DNA of 5,449 nt from positions 1 through 5,449 of the forward strand of contig JAEYWW010000029.1 in NCBI GenBank assembly GCA_023428805.1, written 5' to 3'. The notes beneath the pieces were generated by a model. The model was not told where the DNA came from and searched no databases. It saw nothing but the letters and a program-made list of their open reading frames with translations. Source of the DNA: Armatimonadota bacterium. GTDB lineage: Bacteria > Armatimonadota > Fimbriimonadia > Fimbriimonadales > Fimbriimonadaceae. The translations under genes were made by a program, and so were the position numbers. Positions 1 to 5,449 of the stretch are shown here, one piece after another. How positions within the stretch are numbered: the stretch's first letter is position 1; each line of letters starts with the position of its first letter.

Positions 1-19
1 AAAACTCGACCGGGATGGC

Positions 20-1327
20 TTATTTTGGCTTCCAGATCACCGAGCCGTCAGCCCTCACAGACGCCCTGCCTTCCGGAGTTTCGACATAGCCAATTTCCGT
101 GTCTGGCTCAACTTTTGAGAGGTCCCCGCCAGATAAAGTGAACGTGAATCCACCCAGCATTTCGCGGTTTTTGATGTAGGGCATCACGACTTCCTCAAAA
201 TTGGAATCGGGGAGCAGATCATCATAATCGGCTCCGTAAATGATGAGGGCAAGTCCAACCTGCTTCGCCTTGTTCATCGCGTCCGACTTGATCGCGATTC
301 TTCGGGCTATGGCGTAGGCTTCCAGATCAACCTTCACGAGACGCCGCACCCAGAGCATTCGATTCTGAAGGAAGGTCACGCAGGACAGGCCGGGAGCAAC
401 GTCCGCGCTTGTGACACCTGTGGCGATCAATGCCGCTGGCTGGGGGCCGACATCGGGGAAAGCGTGAAGCCACGCCTCGCGTCTCGGTTCAGCGCCGCGC
501 AGATTTGCAATCAGTTCTGCCTTCGACGCATCCTCGACTTCGGCGCTCTTGATCCATTCCTTTCTCATCTCCTCGAAGTCGATCGGCTGGACGCGTCCGC
601 TGTCGAGCAGGACTGCCGCCTGGCGATCTTTCAGCAGCATGATGCCGTACTTGTCGGACCAGCCTGCAAATCCCCACTCTTTGAGCGCGTTCTCCAGCCC
701 CGCAGGCAATGGAAGAGCAGCACCGTTGCTGCCGATCACCTTCATGATCGGAGCGGCATTTGTTCGACTCGTGGCAATCCCCAGCGCGCACCCTTTGCCG
801 AGAGAGGTGAATTCGACGTCCATATCATTCGGAAAGAGGTTCAGTATCTTGCCCGTTCCGACGTGGATTGTTCGATTTTCGTATCGATCCTCCGCCTGTG
901 CCGCAACGATTTGGACAATCTCAGTTCCCTTCACCCAGTATTCCGAGAGGTACAGGGTATGTCCGCTGATCTCGCCCACCCATCGCGTCTGAAGATTCTT
1001 GGGATTGACCACGCCGAGTCGAATCGGTGCCGGGACTTCCGGTTTTGTGGTTAATGAGAGGTCGCTCAGGGCCGCATCGACCTCGGGCTTGAGCGACCGC
1101 GCCGCCACAAGCAGATGAGCGCCGCTGGGGCTCCAGGACGTGCTGACAACATCGCTGACCACGGGTTCGGGCGGGAGCATCAGCCAGCCGTTTTTCAGAG
1201 TCTGAACGCCGTCGCGGGTCAAGCTCAATGTTGCGCGGGAATCCGAAAACCACATATCCTGGGCCGCAACGGTTCCGCCGATGAAGGCGACGCCAGCCCC
1301 GATCAAGATGGCAATGCTCTTTTTCAT
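20..1327 (-). CDS. Secreted paralogue B: propeller-like body with C-terminal pilin-head-like module (hypothetical)
   Basis: I do not recognise this 435-residue protein as a named family. Residues 1-22 form a clear Sec signal peptide: KK n-region, hydrophobic core, cleavage probably after VAA (20-22), so it should be exported. The body has short repeated beta-strand signatures reminiscent of TolB/PD40 propellers (WSPSG at 65-69; WSDKYGIMLL at 223-232), but the blades are degenerate. Residues about 334-435 resemble the soluble head of H-X9-DG pilin-like proteins: AKQVGLALIIYGADYDD (354-370), PYIKNR (383-388), and ADGSVIW (426-432) near the C-terminus. No prepilin leader or hydrophobic helix precedes this head. 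The protein aligns over nearly its whole length with the neighbour encoded at 1324-2628, so the two are tandem paralogues. The ATG overlaps the neighbour's TGA in an ATGA, with no strong Shine-Dalgarno, suggesting translational coupling. The CDS is intact, ending in TAA. Function unknown; the domain reading is inference, while the paralogy is visible. Confidence 0.85.
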   Translation of the reverse strand: MKKSIAILIGAGVAFIGGTVAAQDMWFSDSRATLSLTRDGVQTLKNGWLMLPPEPVVSDVVSTSWSPSGAHLLVAARSLKPEVDAALSDLSLTTKPEVPAPIRLGVVNPKNLQTRWVGEISGHTLYLSEYWVKGTEIVQIVAAQAEDRYENRTIHVGTGKILNLFPNDMDVEFTSLGKGCALGIATSRTNAAPIMKVIGSNGAALPLPAGLENALKEWGFAGWSDKYGIMLLKDRQAAVLLDSGRVQPIDFEEMRKEWIKSAEVEDASKAELIANLRGAEPRREAWLHAFPDVGPQPAALIATGVTSADVAPGLSCVTFLQNRMLWVRRLVKVDLEAYAIARRIAIKSDAMNKAKQVGLALIIYGADYDDLLPDSNFEEVVMPYIKNREMLGGFTFTLSGGDLSKVEPDTEIGYVETPEGRASVRADGSVIWKPK

Positions 1328-2628
1328 TGTGGATCAGCCACCCACTTGACATGACCATCCGCATACGCGACAATGCGGCCGCCGCTCATCGGAATGTGTC
1401 CGATCTCCGTTTCCGCTGGGCGCTCAAGCTTCATGAAGTCGCCCTGGGGAATGGTGAAGACAAAGCCATCGAACAAGGCGCGGTTCTTCGTGTAAGGCTC
1501 CAGCAGGGTCAGCGGATCGCCCCCATCCCACATATCCTCGTTGTCTGCGAGGTAGATCTGCAATGCAGTCGCAACCTGCTTGGCGCGGCTCATCGCCTCA
1601 GTTCGGTTCGCCGCTGCAAGAGCCGCCGCATAAGCTTCCAGGGAAATCGGTTGAAGCGTGCGGACCCATAGCATGCGCTGGCTGGTATAGCCCACGTTCA
1701 CCTCGTTCGGTGACAGTCCGCTCCATTCAACGTGCTGGCAGACATAGGTCATAGCTGGTGTTTTGCTCCCATGCGGGCGGAGATAGAGGATTTCAGCAAC
1801 CGGACCAGGGCCGTTCTCAAGGAAAAACTTTGCGGTCTGCTGTGCGGCCTGCATCTCCAGCTTGCCCGCTGTCTCAAAAGTGAAGTCCTTGGTGAGGATG
1901 CGGGGCCGCTCCGGGGCTCCGGGAGAGAAATGCAAGAACAGAGTGCCGCCCTTGACATTTTCATAGGGCCTCCAACGATCGCTGATGGCGCGTCGGAGCG
2001 TCTCATGGGGTGCCACCAAATTCCCATTCCGGTCAATCTGCATCACTTCGGCTTTACGCGTAGTCATGTTGTCAGCCAGCACGAGAAAGAGATTGATCGC
2101 TGGATTGGCGAAAATCTCATAGTTGACTGGCTCGGTTTCGGCATGACTCACTCCAAGTTCGGACCAGCGCGCCGCTCCAATTCGGGCTGAAATCACCGCC
2201 TGTCCGACATTCTGCTTCGAGGGAGATTGCGGGTCGAAATAGACTACTTTCGCAATGAGCGCCTGATCACCGGGACACCAATCGATCTGGGTTGGATGGC
2301 AGTTTGCGGGCAAATCTGGCATCCACCGTACGCGCTCAGTTTGGGCCGCCCAGGTGCCGATCCTCTGCCGGCCAAGCACAGGAGCCTCGCCCTGAGCCGT
2401 GCCGTTGAGAAGATCGACGATGGCCTTGGTTTCGTCAGTGCGATCTGCAGTGATGAATGCGATTGATTTGGAGTCGGAACTCCACACCGCTGATTCGACA
2501 TCTGCGGCAACTGCTTTCGGTGGGAGCAGAAGGAAAGCCTCCTTCTCCGTCGCCACCATGTCCTTGACGCTCACCGGCTGCGTCTGCGGCAGCGCCGCGA
2601 TCATTAAGATTGACAAGCTCAGAATCAT
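1324..2628 (-). CDS. Secreted paralogue A: propeller-like body with C-terminal pilin-head-like module (hypothetical)
   Basis: A 434-residue protein of unknown function, paralogous to the one encoded at 20-1327. I chose the ATG at 2628 because AGAGGG sits six bases upstream. An in-frame TTG at 2634 would add Met-Lys but abuts that site with no spacer. The N-terminus is a hydrophobic stretch (about residues 1-14) consistent with export, but from the ATG it has no basic n-region and no clean AxA cleavage site, so the signal peptide is less certain than in the paralogue. WSSDSKSIAF (49-58) and IDWCPGDQALIA (115-126) look like PD40/TolB-type propeller strands. Residues about 330-434 are pilin-head-like: AKQVATALQIYLADNED (349-365), PYTKNR (378-383), ADGHVKW (423-429). 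The linker before the head (QRMLWVR) matches the paralogue's NRMLWVR. It lies 2 bp after the TPR gene's stop and overlaps the next gene by 4 bp, so co-expression is likely. Confidence 0.83.
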   Translation of the reverse strand: MILSLSILMIAALPQTQPVSVKDMVATEKEAFLLLPPKAVAADVESAVWSSDSKSIAFITADRTDETKAIVDLLNGTAQGEAPVLGRQRIGTWAAQTERVRWMPDLPANCHPTQIDWCPGDQALIAKVVYFDPQSPSKQNVGQAVISARIGAARWSELGVSHAETEPVNYEIFANPAINLFLVLADNMTTRKAEVMQIDRNGNLVAPHETLRRAISDRWRPYENVKGGTLFLHFSPGAPERPRILTKDFTFETAGKLEMQAAQQTAKFFLENGPGPVAEILYLRPHGSKTPAMTYVCQHVEWSGLSPNEVNVGYTSQRMLWVRTLQPISLEAYAAALAAANRTEAMSRAKQVATALQIYLADNEDMWDGGDPLTLLEPYTKNRALFDGFVFTIPQGDFMKLERPAETEIGHIPMSGGRIVAYADGHVKWVADPQ

Positions 2629-2630
2629 CT

Positions 2631-3440
2631 TCAACCCTCTGCACGTTTCTTGAGCGCACCTGCAAGCAGGCCCGCATTGGATTTGCGGCCCGCCAGTTCA
2701 GCCGCACGGTCGTAATAGCTGATGGCCATTCGGGATTGTCCGTCCCGCATCCACCAATCTCCCAAAACCAGACAGGCTTCTATCCTCTGACCGATGGGAA
2801 ATTTTTCGGTGCTTTGACCAACGCCCGGAAGTCCCCTTCCTATTTGAGAACCCACCGCAATGTCCGAAAGCTTCATTCGATTTTCGGGCGAGTCGATTTG
2901 GGCGATGGACCAGACCACCGCTTCATCATCCACGACGTTCTGCTTCTGCTTGGGCGCGGTGCGGATCGCGTCAACGTACTTGCCCTGCCGAGCGAGGGTT
3001 CGTGCGGTCAGCCGATTGGCGGCAGGCGCATGGGCCGCTGATTTCTGTGAGACCAATCGAGCGCGTCGTGCCGCGCCATCCCAATCCAGCGTGAGCAGGG
3101 CGAGGTGAGCGCATTCCAATCGCCAGGTCCAGCCGGAAACAATCTTCTGCTGAGGGAGGTTTTCCGACCCCGCCGGCCGAATCGCCACCATGGGCAGCGT
3201 GGGTTCGACAGCGAAGATGGATTCCGGAGCGGATGCAAGCAGTTCTTCATTCGTGCGAAGCGCAAGAAGCCAATTCTCCGCCTTCAGCGCGCCAAGGCCG
3301 TCCTGGACAAGCTGTTTCTGCTGTCGATCCAAGAATGTCCAAGTGTCCACACGAGAAAGTGTCTCCTCAGTCGGCGCACTCCACGCAGCGCACGAAGCCG
3401 CGAGAATCAGGGACATGCCAGCGAGCCTCATGAACTTCAT
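2631..3440 (-). CDS. Exported TPR-like repeat protein (hypothetical)
   Basis: A 269-residue protein with an N-terminal export signal (basic MKFMR, hydrophobic LAGMSLILAAS). Signal peptidase I cleavage after AWSA (19-22) is plausible. Cys17 after LAAS could instead be a non-canonical lipobox. Helical tetratricopeptide-like segments are visible: about 45-72 (LGALKAENWLLALRTNEELL), about 142-162 (NRLTARTLARQGKYVDAI), and best at about 219-251, where LGDWWMRDGQSRMAISYYDR (226-245) fits the TPR pattern of LG, small residue, A and Y/A positions. TPRs mediate protein-protein contacts, so this may be a periplasmic or outer-membrane scaffold; that role is inference. It is first in a tightly packed run with the two secreted paralogues, its TGA lying 2 bp before the next ATG, which suggests a shared role. 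The ATG at 3440 has no strong Shine-Dalgarno; M4 is an alternative start. Confidence 0.8.
   Translation of the reverse strand: MKFMRLAGMSLILAASCAAWSAPTEETLSRVDTWTFLDRQQKQLVQDGLGALKAENWLLALRTNEELLASAPESIFAVEPTLPMVAIRPAGSENLPQQKIVSGWTWRLECAHLALLTLDWDGAARRARLVSQKSAAHAPAANRLTARTLARQGKYVDAIRTAPKQKQNVVDDEAVVWSIAQIDSPENRMKLSDIAVGSQIGRGLPGVGQSTEKFPIGQRIEACLVLGDWWMRDGQSRMAISYYDRAAELAGRKSNAGLLAGALKKRAEG
2635..2640 (-). promoter_or_regulatory. Ribosome binding site AGAGGG deciding the start of paralogue A
   Basis: On the minus strand, AGAGGG lies inside the last codons of the TPR-like gene. It is six bases upstream of ATG 2628 and directly adjacent to TTG 2634. Normal Shine-Dalgarno spacing favours the ATG. 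Its position inside the preceding gene suggests that ribosomes terminating at TGA 2633-2631 re-initiate here. Confidence 0.5.
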
Positions 3441-3537
3441 TTTGGCTCAGAAAACGGTTCAGCAGACTCCAGCGCCTCGAGATTTGAACGCCAAAACACC
3501 AAATTCCACAAGCCTGAGATGACCGGGAAGGCGGCCT

Positions 3538-4317
3538 TTAGACGAAGATTCGGTATGGCAGGGCCTCAATGCCCTCATTGCGAACCGTCATGGATGCCAG
3601 CCAGCCATGATCGGGATGATGACCGACACGGTGAACTTCGTGGCTCAGTTCAAGGGGGTGATCGGTCCGCACAACAAGCCAAGTCTTGTTGGTGTGTCCG
3701 CGCGAATGGATTCTCATCAAAACCTCCTGCCCGGAGTAGCACCCTTTGGTGTAGCTGATCGTCCGCTGCTCGAACTCTGATCCAAGCTCGGGCGGCAGAC
3801 TCTTCTCATTCGTGTCGATCCCAAGCAGCGGTGTCCTGGCCGCGAGGGTCGCCACATTCCATGCTTCATCGGAAAGCGAAGGGGTGTCCAGCGCGTGCTC
3901 CAGCACGACATCCCATCCGGGAATTCCGAGCCTCAGCGACTGAATCGCGAACTCGCCGGGGGCCGCATCCGGGCCTGCAAGCGTTGCCGGAATGCCAGGC
4001 ACTTCCGCAGCCTGTACATCCTCCATGATCACGAACTCCTCCACCCTTCGCAGAATCACATCGGGCCGCTCCGCAAAGACCAGCCAATCCTCGTCTCTCC
4101 GTCGAAGGTGCAGAATGTCCTCCAACTGCCCCGTGGCCTTGCAGAGGCAGGCCATGACACTCTGCCCAACCCCCACTTTTCTCAGGTCTTGCGTCACCTG
4201 CCCCTGCAGCCACGACCCTGCATCCATGCCCGAAAATTTGAGCATGGCGGCATGAGAGATCGGCCTCCACACCAAACCTTCCCGCAAGCCCTTCAGTTCT
4301 TCGGCGGCAGAATTCAT
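3538..4317 (-). CDS. ygfZ: YgfZ/GcvT-like tetrahydrofolate-binding protein (iron-sulfur cluster maintenance)
   Basis: A 259-residue member of the YgfZ/COG0354 branch of the GcvT fold. The diagnostic motif is present and complete: KGCYSGQE at 191-198 followed by R202 (family pattern KGC-[FY]-x-GQE-x3-R), with the conserved Cys193. The N-terminal half has the expected FSGMDAGSWLQGQVTQDL (28-45), like the LxGxDaxxfLqgqxTxD stretch of GcvT-fold proteins. Family knowledge: YgfZ is cytoplasmic, binds tetrahydrofolate and supports assembly or repair of certain Fe-S enzymes such as MiaB. It is not the glycine-cleavage aminomethyltransferase, which is much longer (about 360 residues). I start at ATG 4317 because family homology begins about 15-20 residues later and an AAGAG lies five bases upstream. 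The frame stays open upstream to 4710, but that part is low-complexity, Arg/Ser-rich and antisense to the neighbouring gene. It is read in the same direction as the secreted trio but separated from it by 97 bp. Confidence 0.92.
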   Translation of the reverse strand: MNSAAEELKGLREGLVWRPISHAAMLKFSGMDAGSWLQGQVTQDLRKVGVGQSVMACLCKATGQLEDILHLRRRDEDWLVFAERPDVILRRVEEFVIMEDVQAAEVPGIPATLAGPDAAPGEFAIQSLRLGIPGWDVVLEHALDTPSLSDEAWNVATLAARTPLLGIDTNEKSLPPELGSEFEQRTISYTKGCYSGQEVLMRIHSRGHTNKTWLVVRTDHPLELSHEVHRVGHHPDHGWLASMTVRNEGIEALPYRIFV

Positions 4318-4328
4318 CCCTGCTCTTG

Positions 4329-4334
4329 TATAAC
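4329..4334 (+). promoter_or_regulatory. Candidate -10 element (TATAAC) in the divergent ygfZ/DUF2993-like gap
   Basis: TATAAC matches the sigma-70 -10 consensus at five of six positions and is oriented toward the DUF2993-like gene starting at 4361. No convincing -35 lies 16-18 bases upstream. The same A/T core read on the minus strand gives TATACA (4/6), so the 43-bp gap could serve both directions. The implied start site near 4341 would leave only a ~20-base leader, cutting into the GGAAGGAG at 4335-4342. Tentative. Confidence 0.25.
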
Positions 4335-4360
4335 GGAAGGAGCGGAGCAATTGCGCGACG

Positions 4361-5179
4361 ATGGGACTGGTTGGCCTGATTCTTTTTGGTTTGGGCCTCG
4401 GCGTGGCAAGCGCGGAGGTTGAGGTCTTCGAGCGTTCCGCCGCCCGCGATATCCGCTCCCGTCTGCAGGGCGACAACGCAAAGGTTGATGTCGATGTCAT
4501 GCTCGACGGCTTTCGCTTTGGAAGCGTCGCAACCGCCGACATCAACGCGGAGAACTTCTCCCTCGAAGGCCTCCCTCTCTTCACAGAGCCGGATCGAAGC
4601 ACGGCGGGCCGAATCGGAAACCTCCGTCTGAACCTGCGCGATTTCGTGCTTCGGGGATTGAAGGTCGAAGAGCTGAAGGCCGATATTCCGGGATGCCGAT
4701 TTGACCTCAATCTTGCGCTTAAGAAGAGAGAACTCCGGCTCAGTCGCAGCGGGGTGGGCGACGGATTCGTGAAGATTCATCAAGATGACCTCGCCCGGTG
4801 GATCGCCAGGAAATTTGCGGAAATCAAAACATGCCGCGTGGATGCCAGCAGGGGAACGGTGCTGGTGGAAGGCTATGGTGAATTCCTGATCGTCAAGACT
4901 GAATTTCAAGTCCTCGCCAAGCTCAAGGCGGTGGATGGAACAAAGCTTGTGCTCTCGGACGCAAAGATTTGGTTCAATTGGCAGCGGGCCGACGCCCAGG
5001 CGTCCGAGCAGCTCTTGAAAACGCTGAACCCCGTGGTGGACCTCAGTGCAGATTTGGGACTCTACGATGCCGTCATGGTCGAGGAAATCGACGCGCGCGA
5101 TGGCTATGTCACGGCGAGGGGGAAGACGAAGATTCCGACAAAGCCGACAGCCGATCCTTTGACGCTACTGCGGTTGTGA
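4361..5179 (+). CDS. DUF2993/LmeA-like exported lipid-binding-type protein
   Basis: A 272-residue protein whose overall pattern fits DUF2993, the family that includes the mycobacterial periplasmic phospholipid-binding protein LmeA. What is visible: a hydrophobic N-terminus ending in ASA (16-18), a likely signal peptidase site; then alternating short beta strands, including VDVDVMLDGFRFGSVATADI (42-61), LRLNLRDFVLRGLKVEEL (88-105) and VEGYGEFLIVKTEFQVLAKL (169-188); and the C-terminal LNPVVDLS (222-229) leading to IDARDGYVTARGKTKI (243-258). This strand-rich order, with a terminal 'dG.v...G' hairpin, is typical of the family. The likely role is binding or handling lipids or another hydrophobic ligand in the periplasm (inference). 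There is no basic residue before the hydrophobic core, and the nearest Shine-Dalgarno-like sequences (GGAG at 4344-4347; GGAAGGAG at 4335-4342) are 13 and 18 bases from the ATG, so the start is not well fixed. No alternative start occurs upstream before the in-frame stop at 4331. It diverges from ygfZ. Confidence 0.78.
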   Translation: MGLVGLILFGLGLGVASAEVEVFERSAARDIRSRLQGDNAKVDVDVMLDGFRFGSVATADINAENFSLEGLPLFTEPDRSTAGRIGNLRLNLRDFVLRGLKVEELKADIPGCRFDLNLALKKRELRLSRSGVGDGFVKIHQDDLARWIARKFAEIKTCRVDASRGTVLVEGYGEFLIVKTEFQVLAKLKAVDGTKLVLSDAKIWFNWQRADAQASEQLLKTLNPVVDLSADLGLYDAVMVEEIDARDGYVTARGKTKIPTKPTADPLTLLRL

Positions 5180-5449
5180 GCGGCCGGAAGATGAAGGTGG
5201 CCGGAAGCAGAATGGCGGCCATCAGCGAGAACCCCATTTCCATCGCACCCCATCGCGCAATTTGACCGCGAACCAGTTTGCGCGCCGTCTCGGGAACCTT
5301 GAGCATTGGCACCCCCGCTCCCATCGCGGTCAGACAGGCCGCCCCCCAGGGGAATAGGGGACCAATCAAGACTGAAATGAGATCGTGGAAGATGATCCGC
5401 TTCGGCATGACCGCTTCGAAGATTCCCGCCGGGATGAACAGAAGAAACC
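5109..5449 (-). CDS. Multi-helix membrane protein, 5' end beyond the window (hypothetical)
   Basis: The frame is open to the right edge, giving at least 112 visible codons and ending in TGA at 5111-5109. An internal ATG at 5408 (MPKRIIF) could be a start. However, the 13 codons before it read FLLFIPAGIFEAV, which looks like real membrane-protein sequence, and there is no good Shine-Dalgarno at that ATG, so I favour a partial gene starting outside the window. Hydrophobic segments lie at visible residues 1-13, about 24-48 (ISVLIGPLFPWGAACL...) and about 67-88 (AMEMGFSLMAAILLPATFIF), joined by a basic loop (KLVRGQIAR). The Ser/Pro-rich tail (SESSSSPSP) is encoded opposite the end of the DUF2993-like gene. 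The segment with PAGIFEAV and LIGPLFP vaguely recalls DUF4149/TMEM205-like small membrane proteins, but I cannot support that assignment. Function unknown. Confidence 0.6.
   Translation of the reverse strand, partial: FLLFIPAGIFEAVMPKRIIFHDLISVLIGPLFPWGAACLTAMGAGVPMLKVPETARKLVRGQIARWGAMEMGFSLMAAILLPATFIFRPLTTAVASKDRLSALSESSSSPSP

Noticed and set aside
1..19. Short sequence after the paralogue B stop, ending on the minus strand in TTTT, considered as a terminator.
   Set aside because: The 19 bases hold no stem-loop; the local CCGG palindrome is too short, and the rest lies outside the window.
464..1054. Plus-strand open frame of 196 codons opposite paralogue B.
   Set aside because: Antisense to a gene supported by paralogy and a signal peptide; composition is unlike a real protein and there is no Shine-Dalgarno support.
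20..2628. Considered the paralogues as true type IV pseudopilins.
   Set aside because: Neither has a prepilin leader or the hydrophobic N-terminal helix. Both are far longer than pseudopilins, and the pilin resemblance is confined to the last ~100 residues.
3105..3758. Plus-strand open frame of 217 codons spanning the TPR gene start, the gap and the end of ygfZ.
   Set aside because: It crosses two well-supported minus-strand genes, is rich in Arg, Ser and Cys with no domain, and looks like a shadow.
3538..4317. Considered gcvT (glycine cleavage aminomethyltransferase) for this gene.
   Set aside because: At 259 residues it is about 100 short of GcvT and carries the complete YgfZ signature KGCYSGQE with downstream Arg.
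4318..4710. The ygfZ reading frame stays open for 131 codons upstream of the chosen start, giving a possible 390-residue protein.
   Set aside because: The extra sequence is Arg/Ser/Pro-rich, resembles no GcvT-fold N-terminus and is antisense to the DUF2993-like gene. Homology begins just after ATG 4317.
3866..4909. Long minus-strand open frame of 347 codons covering ygfZ and the DUF2993-like gene.
   Set aside because: It is a different frame from ygfZ across the same bases and has no recognisable domain. GC-rich codon use leaves such frames open as shadows.

Overview
The window reads as an ordinary chromosomal stretch of a moderately GC-rich, Gram-negative-type (diderm) bacterium. My best guess is Armatimonadota, possibly a Fimbriimonadia-like lineage. 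This rests on two things: C-terminal modules resembling the prepilin-type H-X9-DG proteins abundant in Armatimonadota, Planctomycetota and Verrucomicrobiota, and a DUF2993/LmeA-like gene, a family I associate more with Cyanobacteria, Actinobacteria and Armatimonadota than with Planctomycetota. The assignment is inference; there is no rRNA or tRNA. I see no insertion sequence, CRISPR array, tRNA or clear intrinsic terminator.

Layout, right to left on the minus strand: a gene for a YgfZ-like folate-binding protein (4317 to 3538); a 97-bp gap; then three tightly packed genes, namely a secreted TPR-like protein (3440 to 2631), secreted paralogue A (2628 to 1324) and secreted paralogue B (1327 to 20). 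Junctions in the three-gene block are 2 bp or a 4-bp ATGA overlap, so translation is probably coupled. On the plus strand, a DUF2993/LmeA-like exported protein (4361 to 5179) diverges from ygfZ across a 43-bp gap. Its 3' end overlaps by 71 bp a convergent minus-strand membrane-protein gene that runs off the right edge.

The most unusual part is the pair of secreted paralogues. Each has an N-terminal export signal (weak in A), a body with TolB/PD40-like propeller strands, and a last ~100 residues resembling the globular head of Armatimonadota/Planctomycetota type IV pilin-like proteins (AKQV..AL.IY..D.., PY.KNR, ADGxVxW). The prepilin leader and hydrophobic N-terminal helix are absent, and the hallmark His of H-X9-DG and the usual Cys are missing. 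With the upstream TPR-like protein they form a small exported three-gene unit of unknown function. I could not identify a complete known system here; the remaining genes are of recognisable or generic kinds.
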